Shown here one piece after another: positions 38,540 through 46,981 of a stretch of DNA of 64,000 nucleotides. This DNA comes from Pseudodesulfovibrio cashew. Lineage in GTDB: Bacteria; Desulfobacterota; Desulfovibrionia; Desulfovibrionales; Desulfovibrionaceae. Every line of letters begins with the position of its first letter. Positions within the stretch are counted from its first letter, which is position 1. Below the pieces are notes generated by a model. It was given only the letters and a program-made list of their open reading frames with translations, did no database searches and was not told the DNA's origin. The translations under genes were made by a program, and so were the position numbers. The DNA is taken from NCBI RefSeq assembly GCF_009762795.1, contig NZ_CP046400.1, positions 3,238,501 through 3,302,500 of the forward strand, given 5' to 3'.

Positions 38540-39343
38540 TCAAAATAGCCAGGAACCGGAATCCGCGTTCGGGTCCACCGATTCCGTGGCATAGATGTAC
38601 GGGTCCTTGCCCACGTAACGTACAAGCCATGTGTAGTACTTCTCTCCAGCCTTGACTTGGCCGTGCACCTCGTCCTCCAGCAGCGTGTTCCAGTCCACCG
38701 CCATCAGGGCCTCCTTGTTCACGTCCGCGCCGCGCGACCAGACGCCGCCGCCGGGGTGAATGATGATCAGCTCCTTGGGCTCGGGGCACAGGGAAAGCAA
38801 GGCGCGCGGGTCGAACCCGACACCAATGAGTCCCCGGAAATCGAGATCCTGAAAATAAGGCCGTCCGATGTACAGTTCCGGGCCGAGATCCGAGTAATCG
38901 ACGACGGTCAGCAGCCGGATTCGCCGCCAGATACCTTCGAAGACCAACGGCTTGGAAATCTTCTTCACCGGAATCTCCGGCTGCATGAAGATAATGGTGC
39001 CGTCCTCATCCGTGACCAGCACCCGGTTAACCCACGGGAACCTGGCGAGCAACAGGTCCAGCCACTCCACTCCGGGCAGGGTGTCCCTGTCGTCCACAAA
39101 TCGGGCCAGGGAGGTCAGCGGACCGTCCACAGGGGTGAACAGTCTGGCCAGCTTCTCCTGGTTCGGATTCTCAAACTGGTAGCTGTCCGTATTGATCTCA
39201 GGCGGAGGATCGATGAACTCCTTGGTGGATTGCCAGGAGTCCTTGGCGTAGTCCCTCGTAGAAGTCCACGCCCCGCAACCGGTGAGCGGCAGCAGGAGCG
39301 CCAGCAATATCAAGTAGCAATATTTCATTGTGTCAACTTTCAT
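38540..39343 (-). CDS. Lipoprotein with Cache-like domain, unknown function
   Basis: The 267-residue protein has a lipoprotein signal with lipobox LPLTGC (Cys23). Residues about 85-185 look like a single Cache fold: a LLARFPWVNRVLVTDEDG strand-turn, YIGRPYFQDLDFRGLIGVGFD, and a closing strand. Cache domains normally belong to chemoreceptors or kinases; here there is no output domain. Position +2 after the cysteine is Gly then Ala, which does not suggest inner-membrane retention. Two start codons are possible (39343 or 39328), neither with a good ribosome site. Confidence 0.75.
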   Translation of the reverse strand: MKVDTMKYCYLILLALLLPLTGCGAWTSTRDYAKDSWQSTKEFIDPPPEINTDSYQFENPNQEKLARLFTPVDGPLTSLARFVDDRDTLPGVEWLDLLLARFPWVNRVLVTDEDGTIIFMQPEIPVKKISKPLVFEGIWRRIRLLTVVDYSDLGPELYIGRPYFQDLDFRGLIGVGFDPRALLSLCPEPKELIIIHPGGGVWSRGADVNKEALMAVDWNTLLEDEVHGQVKAGEKYYTWLVRYVGKDPYIYATESVDPNADSGSWLF

Positions 39344-39391
39344 GAAAACACGACGGAGTCCTTACCGGCTCCCGCCGAGGTAGGTTGGTTG

Positions 39392-40183
39392 CTAATTCTG
39401 CACCCGGGCTTCGAAACGGGACGCCAGGGTTTCCAAGGTGGAGATGAGACGGTTCTTGGCATGGGCGCTGAAGGCGTCCTCGCGCGGCGCCGGTTCGACT
39501 CCGTCGCGCTCCTCCAGCTCGGCGATACGCTTGCTCAACTCCGCTCTCCGATCGTCGGAGACCGTTGAATGCATCAATTCGCGATAAATTTCCAGTGCGC
39601 CGTCAACGTCCCCCTGCGAGGCGAGCAGATCGGCCATGGTCTTGGTGCGCAGGGAAGCGGCGGCCCGCCCTAGCTGGGTCTCTCTTTCCCGAAAGGCACC
39701 GTTGGGCACGACTTCAACATTGGGGAAACAGGCTGAAGGCCGTCCCTGGGACGGCGGCGGCAAGGGCGCACCCACCAGCCTCTCGGCCAGGGTGGAAATT
39801 CCTTCGAAAACCACGTCGGTCCACTTGATGGTGTCCCCGCTGAGATTGGAGGAGACAAGCATGAGGAAAACCGCAAGATCTCTCTGATCCTCGGGCAGAC
39901 TCCTGGCCCACCCACGCCAGAATGCGGGGTAATCCTGAAGTGGCGTGATAATGCGCTCAAGCTGATCGTGAACCTCGTCTTCCCTGCCCAGTTCGGTCAG
40001 GAGCTCCAGCAGGAGCATGCGGGCTTCAAGATAATCGGGATGACGGTCGAGTCCCTTGCGCAGGGTAATGACGGCATCCTCGGGCATGCCGTTTTCGACG
40101 AAAAGTTTGGCCAACGGGAAAAAGACTCGGGAACCGGGCTCCAGGGAGAGAACTTCTTGATACCACTCAATTTTGTCGCTCAT
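39392..40183 (-). CDS. Tetratricopeptide-repeat protein
   Basis: The 263-residue cytoplasmic protein starts with TPR-type helices (about 1-75: SRVFFPLAKLFVENGMPEDAV and the next unit). It ends with another helical pair (DLLASQGDVDGALEIYREL), with a proline-rich link between them. TPR proteins act as scaffolds; partners are unknown. The ATG at 40183 is inside the end of ftsB (17-bp overlap), so expression is coupled to it. Confidence 0.75.
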   Translation of the reverse strand: MSDKIEWYQEVLSLEPGSRVFFPLAKLFVENGMPEDAVITLRKGLDRHPDYLEARMLLLELLTELGREDEVHDQLERIITPLQDYPAFWRGWARSLPEDQRDLAVFLMLVSSNLSGDTIKWTDVVFEGISTLAERLVGAPLPPPSQGRPSACFPNVEVVPNGAFRERETQLGRAAASLRTKTMADLLASQGDVDGALEIYRELMHSTVSDDRRAELSKRIAELEERDGVEPAPREDAFSAHAKNRLISTLETLASRFEARVQN

Positions 40184-40487
40184 CGCCACCCTCTTTGCTC
40201 TTGGCAATATCATCCGGGAATATATACAGGATCTCGTCCTTCTTCACAAAATTCATCCGCTCGCGCACGACCTTCTCCTGATAGGCCTTGTCCGACTTAA
40301 GGCGACGGATCTCCCGGCTCAGGTCCAGGCTCTGCTTGTCGACCGCGTCGATCCGGGCCTGGAGGACTTCATACCGGCTCTTGAGCTCCAGATATGCGAA
40401 AACGCCCTGATCGCTCCATATCAACCGAAACAGCAGGAACAGGTTGATGAGGAGCAGCAGAGCGACAAGTACTATTTTACCTCGCAT
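40167..40487 (-). CDS. ftsB: FtsB/DivIC family cell-division protein
   Basis: The 106-residue protein has one N-terminal TM (about 4-24), then a coiled coil with a leucine-rich heptad pattern (about 35-70) and the short conserved end motif VVRERMNFVKKDEILYIF that is characteristic of FtsB. It works with FtsL and FtsQ at the septum to activate peptidoglycan synthesis. The neighbouring small gene upstream (5 bp) and the TPR gene overlapping its end suggest one operon. Confidence 0.85.
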   Translation of the reverse strand: MRGKIVLVALLLLINLFLLFRLIWSDQGVFAYLELKSRYEVLQARIDAVDKQSLDLSREIRRLKSDKAYQEKVVRERMNFVKKDEILYIFPDDIAKSKEGGDERQN

Positions 40488-40492
40488 AACGG

Positions 40493-40771
40493 CTACTGCA
40501 ACCTGCGTCCCTTGCGGCCGCCCTTCTGGGCCTTGGCCAGGGGCCCGCGCAACTCACGGAGAAAATTCGCGGTGGCGGTCTCGATACGCTCCACGTCCGC
40601 TTCGCTCAGATCCACCTTGTCGATCTTCTGCAGAAATGATTTAAGCACTACAAACTCATCCAGCAGGGAATTCCCGTGTTCCAGTTTTTCCAACTGGGAC
40701 TCGAGTTCCAGGATGGTCTGGAGACAATTGGTGATGCGCACAAGGTAGCTCACGGAATTCATATCGCTCAT
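40493..40771 (-). CDS. Small helical protein, unknown function
   Basis: The 92-residue product is almost all helical: NCLQTILELESQLEKLEH, then KSFLQKIDKVDLSEADVERIE, with a basic C-terminus (KAQKGGRKGRR). I do not recognise a family. I chose ATG 40771; an in-frame ATG 11 codons upstream is possible. It precedes ftsB by 5 bp. The 271-bp gap upstream holds no other gene; a -10-like TATAAG occurs but without a good -35. Confidence 0.6.
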   Translation of the reverse strand: MSDMNSVSYLVRITNCLQTILELESQLEKLEHGNSLLDEFVVLKSFLQKIDKVDLSEADVERIETATANFLRELRGPLAKAQKGGRKGRRLQ

Positions 40772-40984
40772 CGGAGTCACTGCTTTGCGTTTTCGCCACC
40801 GCACTCCAGCGGCCTGACTTTTCAGAACGAGTTCGATGGCTTACTGCCTTCAACGTAACACTTATAAAACCCCTTGTCACCACTGAATTTGCTCAATAAT
40901 ACCAAATTGTTGCAGCCCACCATCCAGGAGACGGCTACAACAAGTCTATAAAAAATCGAGAAAAAAGCTGGACATGCCGAAACA

Positions 40985-41013
40985 ACCGGGTCTCAAGGAG
41001 TCTTGAGCCCGGC
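40985..41013 (-). terminator. Hairpin downstream of pgsA
   Basis: CCGGG-T-CTCAAG and CTTGAG-CCCGG pair around a 4-base loop, followed on the minus strand by TTGTTTC. This is a likely end of the pcm-DUF368-mrp-pgsA run. Confidence 0.6.
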
Positions 41014-41042
41014 TCCGATCCGACAAATGGTGAGCGCCAGGC

Positions 41043-41624
41043 TCAATCAGTCGTGACGATCCACTTCTTGTAGAAATCGTACAGGTAATTCCCGCCGGAA
41101 ATCACCGTCAGGGCCAGGGCAAGCCACAACAGGCCCTGCCCCACGGGCTTGGGATCGAAGCCCAGGATGGGATAGTGGAAAATGAGAAATCCGCCGGCCA
41201 GACTCTGAGCCAGGGTCTTGGCCTTGCCGAGCTTGTCGGCAGCCACCACTTCGCCCATCTCCGCCGCAACGGCGCGCATGCCGGTAACAGCCAGCTCTCG
41301 GCATACAATAATTATCACGATCCATGCGGGAACGCGCCACTCAGGACCGAGCCGGACAAGCATGATGAAAACAGAACTGATGAGCAGCTTGTCGGCCAGA
41401 GGATCCAAGAACTTGCCCAGGTTTGTAATCAGGTTCTGCTGCCGGGCGATACGGCCGTCAAAGAAATCCGTGATACAGGCCAGGAAATAGATGCCGAAGG
41501 CCGCGTAGGAGCCGAGCCGGAATTGGAACCACATCTCCAGATAGAGCAGGAAGACCACGATGGGGGCCGCAAGGACCCTCATCATGGTTAGTGTATTGGG
41601 CAGATTGAATACTTCTTTTTTCAT
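41043..41624 (-). CDS. pgsA: CDP-diacylglycerol-glycerol-3-phosphate 3-phosphatidyltransferase
   Basis: The 193-residue inner-membrane enzyme makes phosphatidylglycerol phosphate. It starts with FNLPNTLTMMRVLAAP and carries the CDP-alcohol phosphotransferase motif DFFDGRIARQQNLITNLGKFLDPLADK (D-x2-D-G-x2-A-R-x8-G-x3-D-x3-D). Four to six TM helices are apparent. It starts 9 bp after mrp stop. Along with cls at 12.2 kb it supplies the anionic phospholipids. Confidence 0.95.
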   Translation of the reverse strand: MKKEVFNLPNTLTMMRVLAAPIVVFLLYLEMWFQFRLGSYAAFGIYFLACITDFFDGRIARQQNLITNLGKFLDPLADKLLISSVFIMLVRLGPEWRVPAWIVIIIVCRELAVTGMRAVAAEMGEVVAADKLGKAKTLAQSLAGGFLIFHYPILGFDPKPVGQGLLWLALALTVISGGNYLYDFYKKWIVTTD

Positions 41625-41632
41625 GTCACAGC

Positions 41633-42523
41633 CTAGGCATGGGTGGTGGACGCCGCTTCCAGGCTCTTGGCGGCGGCATCGGCGATGGTGTCCGCAAGTT
41701 CGGTGAAAGCCTTCTTGGCGAACGATTCCTCCTCCAGCAGTACCACAGGCTTGCCCAGGTCGCCAGCCACAACAGTGGCCGGATCCAATGGGATTTCGCC
41801 GAGGAACTCCAGGCCATACTTCTCGGCCAGATCCTTGCCGCCGCCCTTCTTGAACAGGTCGATGGACTCGTGGCAATGCGGGCAGACAAGACCGGACATG
41901 TTCTCCACCACACCAAGCACGTTGGCCTTGGCGTATTGAAGGAAGTTGATGGACTTGCGCACGTCGGAGAGGGAGACCTCCTGAGGCGTGGTCACGACCA
42001 CGGCCAGAGCCTCGGGCACGGTCTTGAGCACAGTCATGGGTTCGTCGCCGGTGCCGGGCGGAGAATCGATAACCAGAAAGTCAAGCTCGCCCCACTGGGT
42101 ATCCGAGATAAACTGCCGGATGGCCGAAGTCTTCATGGGACCGCGCCACAGCACTGCCTGGTCCGGGTCCTTGAGCAGGGACTCCATGGAGACTACGTGG
42201 AGATTCTCGTTGTACTTCTTGGGGATGACCAGAGAGCCACGGTCCATGTCCAACTGGCCGGAAAGTCCCAGAAGCGTCGGCACACTGGGACCGTGAATAT
42301 CCACGTCGAGGATGCCGACTTTGAATCCCTTGGCGGCCAGGGCCGCCGCCACGTTGACCGAAACAGAGCTCTTCCCCACCCCGCCCTTGCCGGACATGAT
42401 GAACAACTTGTACTTGATCTTCTCCAGGGTGGACTTGATCATTTCGTCCTGAATCTGCATGCGGGCACTCTTCTGGTCGCCCTTGCCGCTGCTCCCGCAG
42501 GAGCCGGAACTGCAATTACTCAT
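41633..42523 (-). CDS. mrp: Mrp/NBP35 family iron-sulfur cluster carrier ATPase
   Basis: The 296-residue P-loop protein has the deviant Walker A GKGGVGKSS (about 45-53), the conserved DSPPGTGDEP, and the CPHC cluster-binding pair (VCPHCHES near residue 215). Its N-terminus is cysteine-rich (MSNCSSGSCGSSGKGD), as in ApbC/NBP35-type carriers of 4Fe-4S clusters. It likely helps mature Fe-S enzymes, which are abundant in anaerobes. pgsA follows by 8 bp. A -10-like TATAGT lies just upstream. Confidence 0.93.
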   Translation of the reverse strand: MSNCSSGSCGSSGKGDQKSARMQIQDEMIKSTLEKIKYKLFIMSGKGGVGKSSVSVNVAAALAAKGFKVGILDVDIHGPSVPTLLGLSGQLDMDRGSLVIPKKYNENLHVVSMESLLKDPDQAVLWRGPMKTSAIRQFISDTQWGELDFLVIDSPPGTGDEPMTVLKTVPEALAVVVTTPQEVSLSDVRKSINFLQYAKANVLGVVENMSGLVCPHCHESIDLFKKGGGKDLAEKYGLEFLGEIPLDPATVVAGDLGKPVVLLEEESFAKKAFTELADTIADAAAKSLEAASTTHA

Positions 42524-42571
42524 CGCATTCTCACTTTATGTTCTTCGTCCCTCAAAGGACCGTCACTATAA

Positions 42572-43537
42572 TCAACTCTTCCTGGACACCCGGTCCAGCA
42601 ACAACACGGCAGCGGCCCCGGCCAAGACCAGGCTCGCAGCCACAAGTAAATTCGCATCCATGTGAGGCAGGATGTTCTGCTCCCGAAGCACGTGCAACTT
42701 TCCCCGGATGACAACGGACTCCAGGACCTCTTTCCAGGGCCAGACCTTTCGAAGGGCTCCGGCCATGAATCCGGTGAGTACGGCCACCGTGGCCGCATGC
42801 CACCGATGCAGAAGGTAATGCAGGAGACGGGAAAAGACAACGATGCCCACTGCGGCCCCGGCCACGAAGGTGCCGAGAATGAGCAGGTTGCCGTCGGCGA
42901 ACGGCGCCTTGAGTGTGCCGGTAATATACTCGTACTTGCCGAGCATGAGCAGGAGAAACGCCCCGCTGATGCCCGGCAGGATCATGGCGCAGATGGCGAT
43001 GGCTCCGCACAGAAAGATGAAGCCGGTATTCTCCGGCGTGGTCACCGGAATTATGCCCACAAGCCAATAGCTGAACAGCGCGCCAAGAACGATACACATG
43101 CCATTAACCGCATTGAAGGGCTTGATCTCACGCCCCACCACGTAAATGGAAGCGAGGATGAGCCCGAAAAACAACGACCAGATTTCCACAGGATGGTTGT
43201 TGAGCAGGTAATGCATGACCCTGGCCATAGAGACCACAGCGGTCAGAATGCCCAGCAGCAGGCAGACGAGGAAACGCAGATGCGCCTCGGCCAGCGCCCC
43301 GGTCAGATCAAATGAAAACAGCCTGCGGGCGAAAGTCATGTCAAAGGAACGGATGGCATCGACCAGTTGCCCGTATATGCCAGTAATAAAGGCGATGGTC
43401 CCGCCGGAAACGCCGGGGATGATGTCCGCGCCCCCCATGCAAAACCCCTTGACGCAAAGCAGCGCGGCACCCTTGAGATCCCTGGGCCCGGGAGAAGCCA
43501 TGAAGGCTTCCGTCCATGTGGTCTTGTTCCGGCTCAT
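42572..43537 (-). CDS. DUF368 polytopic membrane protein
   Basis: The 321-residue protein has eight or nine hydrophobic helices and the DUF368 start GFCMGGADIIPGVSGGTIAFITGIY, with a second similar motif (MILPGISGAFLLLMLGKY) in the middle, pointing to an internal repeat. The family is linked to undecaprenyl-phosphate transport in some bacteria (PopT-type), which would make it an envelope lipid carrier flippase; here it is an inference. I chose ATG 43537 (AAAGGGA ahead); it overlaps the end of pcm closely. Confidence 0.88.
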   Translation of the reverse strand: MSRNKTTWTEAFMASPGPRDLKGAALLCVKGFCMGGADIIPGVSGGTIAFITGIYGQLVDAIRSFDMTFARRLFSFDLTGALAEAHLRFLVCLLLGILTAVVSMARVMHYLLNNHPVEIWSLFFGLILASIYVVGREIKPFNAVNGMCIVLGALFSYWLVGIIPVTTPENTGFIFLCGAIAICAMILPGISGAFLLLMLGKYEYITGTLKAPFADGNLLILGTFVAGAAVGIVVFSRLLHYLLHRWHAATVAVLTGFMAGALRKVWPWKEVLESVVIRGKLHVLREQNILPHMDANLLVAASLVLAGAAAVLLLDRVSRKS

Positions 43538-43548
43538 GGCGTCCCTTT

Positions 43549-44190
43549 CTACCATCCGTGGCTGCCGACAAGGTCGACAAAAGCAACAGCCCCGAGGTTG
43601 GTCCTGATGACCTCGCCGCCCTGCTTTTCAATCAGCACCAACTCCTGAAAACGCTTGGAAGCGCCTACAGGGATGAGCATACGCCCTCCGTCCGCAAGCT
43701 GGTCCACCAAAGGTTCAGGCACCTCCGGCCCTCCCGCGGTGACGATGATCCTGTCGAACGGGGCCTCGTCCGGCCAGCCCATGGTGCCGTCGTCCAGCTT
43801 GAGCTTGACGGAAAACATGCGCATGTCCATGAACCGCTTGCGCGCGGCGAAAAACAGTTTCTTGATGCGCTCCACGGTGTAGACTTCCGCGCCCAGCTCC
43901 GCCAGCACGGCAGCCTGGTATCCCGACCCTGTGCCGATTTCCAGCACCTTCATGCCGGGTTCAACCTCGAGCTTCTCCGACATGTGTGCCACGATGTATG
44001 GCTGGGAGATGGTCTGCCCTTCCCCGATGGGCAACGGACTATCGGAGTATGCCTTGTAGGCCAGCGCTTCCTCCACGAACTCGTGACGCGGAATCTTCCG
44101 CATGGCGTTCAGCACCGCCCTGTCGGAAACGCCTCGCGCCTCGATCTGTTCTCGCACCATGCGCTCTCTGGACCTGACCGGATCAACCAT
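43549..44190 (-). CDS. pcm: Protein-L-isoaspartate O-methyltransferase
   Basis: The 213-residue SAM-dependent enzyme repairs isoaspartyl damage. It has the SAM-binding [15 protein letters not shown] motif (about 82-96), the substrate-side [13 protein letters not shown] segment and the GGRMLIPVG strand. ATG 44190 follows AAGGAG; six extra codons upstream lack a site. It heads the pcm - DUF368 - mrp - pgsA run on the minus strand and is divergent from the CBS gene. Confidence 0.95.
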   Translation of the reverse strand: MVDPVRSRERMVREQIEARGVSDRAVLNAMRKIPRHEFVEEALAYKAYSDSPLPIGEGQTISQPYIVAHMSEKLEVEPGMKVLEIGTGSGYQAAVLAELGAEVYTVERIKKLFFAARKRFMDMRMFSVKLKLDDGTMGWPDEAPFDRIIVTAGGPEVPEPLVDQLADGGRMLIPVGASKRFQELVLIEKQGGEVIRTNLGAVAFVDLVGSHGW

Positions 44191-44364
44191 GCATACTCCT
44201 TGACGCAACCCCTGGAGGTTGACTTAAAATTTCCTGGGCATGCTGACCATTTTCCGAAGCCAAAGTCAACCGGCACCCCGTCCGGCGTGATTATTTCCCA
44301 CCCTTTCTTGACAGCACACAACCTTTCGGGAAAACTTAAAATGCACCAAAATCGGAGGGATCGT

Positions 44365-44796
44365 ATGCTCAAAGTCAAAGACCTCATGACCTATCCGGTA
44401 TTTTCACTCAGGGAGACCGATTCCCTGCTCAACGCGCGGACGCTCATGGCACTGCAACGCATCCGCCACATCCCCATCGTTGCCGAGGGCGACACCTTCA
44501 CGGGATTGCTCACCCACCGGGACCTCCTCTCCGCCACCATCTCAAAACTGGCCGAGGTCGACCCCGAAACCCAGAAGGAAATCGACGCGGGCATCCCCAT
44601 AAGGGAGATCATGCGTACGGACGTCAAAACGGTTACGGGCGAGACACAGGTCAAGGAAGCCGCCCTGCTGCTGCTCAATCATAAATACGGCTGCCTTCCT
44701 GTAGTTGAAGACAAGGTGCTGGTCGGCATAGTGACTGAGGCCGACTTCCTGCGCCTGACCATCCGACTGATGGACGCCCTGGATGAAGGAAAATAG
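44365..44796 (+). CDS. Two-CBS-domain protein
   Basis: The 143-residue protein consists of two CBS motifs (about 1-60 and 78-140), each with the typical RIRHIPIVAEG / KYGCLPVVED strand and a following GLLTHRDLL / GIVTEADFL helix. CBS pairs bind adenosine nucleotides and regulate a partner. No catalytic domain is attached. GGAGGG precedes ATG 44365; a longer in-frame start has no ribosome site. A terminator follows. Confidence 0.88.
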   Translation: MLKVKDLMTYPVFSLRETDSLLNARTLMALQRIRHIPIVAEGDTFTGLLTHRDLLSATISKLAEVDPETQKEIDAGIPIREIMRTDVKTVTGETQVKEAALLLLNHKYGCLPVVEDKVLVGIVTEADFLRLTIRLMDALDEGK

Positions 44797-44819
44797 TAGC
44801 GACTCTTCGAACACACTAC

Positions 44820-44848
44820 CAAGACGCACTATCCAGTGCGTCTTTTTC
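44820..44848 (+). terminator. Intrinsic terminator of the CBS gene
   Basis: AGACGCACT and AGTGCGTCT form a 9-bp stem with loop ATCC, followed by TTTTT. Confidence 0.88.
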
Positions 44849-44958
44849 TTTGCAGAACAAGGTGTTCTGGTAATTATCCCTATTTTCGACCTTCATCCCT
44901 TGTCTCGGGCACGGGATGAGTATAGAAATAGTCTGGACTTTTAGATTGACGAACCTTC

Positions 44959-46311
44959 ATGAGCAAAGAGAGCAGTGGATACATGAAAAAGGACAGCAAA
45001 TCGGTCTTTCCCTTCATCCTGACGACGACAATAATTCTCCTGGCATTGGGAGCGGCGGCATTCCTTCTTTTCAAGGACACCACGCCCCCGGCCATCGCCA
45101 TTGGACCGGATGCCACGGATATAGGCAAGGGCGGCAAGATAACGGTCAGCGTAAGCGATCCCGGCAGCGGCCTGAAATCCCTCAGCGTCGTAGCCGAACA
45201 AAACGGTAAGTCCATCCCGCTGATCCAGAAGGAATATCCCGCTGGCACCGTACAGGTAGAAGAAGAAATCAGCCTGGCCGACGGCATGGTAAAGGAAGGA
45301 GCGTTCACCGTCACGGCCTCGGCCAAAGACACCTCGCTCTACCCCTTCGGCACGGCGGGCAAGTCCTCTGCGCAGAAGAGTTTCGCCTACGACGGCACCC
45401 CGCCGCGCATCTTCGTCGAGACCCACACCAACAACCTGAATCAGGGCGGTGCAGGCTTCCTGGTCTACTCCCTGTCCGAAGAGGTTGACCACACCGGAGT
45501 CAGTGTGGGCGAGCGATTCTTCCCCGGCCACCTTCAGCAATCCGGCAACGGCACCTTCCGCTACTACTGCCTGTTCGCCCACCCCTGGGATACCCCGGTC
45601 AAAGACTTCAAACCGTTCATCGTGGCCTCGGACAAGGCGGGCAATGAATCCAAGCGGCCTTTCAACTACCACACCAACGCGAAAGCCTTCCGCAAGGACC
45701 GCATCAACCTGTCCGACTCCTTCATGGAGCGGACTATCCCGGAATTTCAGGGCCTGGTCCCGGACAAGGGCACCCTCCTCGACCGCTACCTCTACATCAA
45801 CAACACCCTGCGCAAGGAAAACCGCGCCAAGCTGGTTGAATTCAGCCACCAGACCAGCCCGACCATGCTCTGGTCCGGTATATTCCGAAGGCTGCCAAAC
45901 GCGGCCAACCGCGCCAGGTTCGCCGATGCCAGGGACTACATGTACAACGGGAAAAAGGTGGATCAACAGACCCACCTAGGCCTCGACCTCGCCTCCATCC
46001 GGCACGCGCCGGTCCCTGCGGGCAACAACGGCACCGTGGTATATGCGGATTTCCTCGGCATCTACGGCAACGTCGTGGTGCTGGACCACGGCCTGGGACT
46101 CCAGACCCTGTATGCGCACCTGAGCTCCATCGACGTCAAGACGGGAGACACCGTGTCCAAGGGTGACATCATCGCCCATACGGGCTTCACGGGCCTTGCC
46201 GGAGGTGATCACCTCCACTACGGCGTCACTGTGGCGGGCATTCCAGTCCAACCAATCGAATGGTGGGACGCAAGCTGGATCAAGCACAACGTCACCTCGA
46301 AAATGGACTAA
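44959..46311 (+). CDS. M23 family metallopeptidase, membrane-anchored
   Basis: The 450-residue protein has one N-terminal TM (about 18-38), a long periplasmic part with Ig-like beta segments, and a C-terminal LytM/M23 domain (about 330-430). The zinc motifs are HLGLD (HxxxD, about 340) and HLHYG (HxH, about 425). Such endopeptidases cut peptidoglycan cross-bridges, and M23 proteins with intact motifs are often hydrolases controlled by partners. ATG 44959 or 44983 may be used. A strong terminator follows. Confidence 0.9.
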   Translation: MSKESSGYMKKDSKSVFPFILTTTIILLALGAAAFLLFKDTTPPAIAIGPDATDIGKGGKITVSVSDPGSGLKSLSVVAEQNGKSIPLIQKEYPAGTVQVEEEISLADGMVKEGAFTVTASAKDTSLYPFGTAGKSSAQKSFAYDGTPPRIFVETHTNNLNQGGAGFLVYSLSEEVDHTGVSVGERFFPGHLQQSGNGTFRYYCLFAHPWDTPVKDFKPFIVASDKAGNESKRPFNYHTNAKAFRKDRINLSDSFMERTIPEFQGLVPDKGTLLDRYLYINNTLRKENRAKLVEFSHQTSPTMLWSGIFRRLPNAANRARFADARDYMYNGKKVDQQTHLGLDLASIRHAPVPAGNNGTVVYADFLGIYGNVVVLDHGLGLQTLYAHLSSIDVKTGDTVSKGDIIAHTGFTGLAGGDHLHYGVTVAGIPVQPIEWWDASWIKHNVTSKMD

Positions 46312-46320
46312 CCGAACAAA

Positions 46321-46357
46321 AACCAAGGCCCTCGTTTGACGAGGGCCTTGGTTTTTC
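46321..46357 (+). terminator. Intrinsic terminator of the M23 peptidase gene
   Basis: AACCAAGGCCCTCG and its complement form a 14-bp stem with loop TTTGA, followed by a T-run. Confidence 0.93.
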
Positions 46358-46429
46358 CGGCACATCCTGCCAAGGCCCGATTCTTGCTGTCTTTTCTCTG
46401 TGGCAATTCTTTCCCACAGGAGCAAGAAC

Positions 46430-46981
46430 ATGACCCTCGCCATAGATTCCTCACTTCCGACGACCTCCATAGCCAGGCCCGCACGCGGGCTGACCAAATC
46501 CATCGGTTTCGATACATTGACCATGGAGCCGGAAAAAACCGAAGAGGAAAAGCAACGGGAATCCGCTACCCTATCGTTCCAAAAGGAACTCACACCCGAA
46601 GAGGAAAACCGCGTGGTTTACCTCCAAAACCTGCTTTCGCAGCTGCTTGTCATGGCAGACGGCCAACCCACCGACGAACAGAAAACGCGCATCCGGGACG
46701 TTGAAAAAGAGCTTGCAGAAATTACGGGAGTCAAGATGCGCTCCAGCCTCTCTTCCATGACCCGCAAATTGCCCAAAACAGGAAAGGATGAGAACGAAGA
46801 GGAAAAAGACGCCGAACGGATGGCCAACGGCATCGATCCCAAGGAGGCCGCCCACAAAAGGGAGATTAAAACGGGTCAATCGACCAATCCGGGCATGCAA
46901 TTGCTGCGCAAAAACGCCTTCATGACCAACCTGAGCAGTTCCCTCGCCAGCTTCGAGAAACTGTCGGACATCGCCATCTAG
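46430..46981 (+). CDS. Charged helical protein, unknown function
   Basis: The 183-residue protein has no signal or membrane segment and no catalytic motif. It is Glu/Lys-rich and largely helical: TPEEENRVVYLQNLLSQL, then TDEQKTRIRDVEKEL and a C-terminal NAFMTNLSSSLASFEKLS. CAGGAG lies 8 bases before ATG 46430; a GTG start at 46400 has no site. Its end overlaps the convergent ADP-ribosylglycohydrolase-like gene by 4 bp. I do not recognise the family. Confidence 0.65.
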   Translation: MTLAIDSSLPTTSIARPARGLTKSIGFDTLTMEPEKTEEEKQRESATLSFQKELTPEEENRVVYLQNLLSQLLVMADGQPTDEQKTRIRDVEKELAEITGVKMRSSLSSMTRKLPKTGKDENEEEKDAERMANGIDPKEAAHKREIKTGQSTNPGMQLLRKNAFMTNLSSSLASFEKLSDIAI

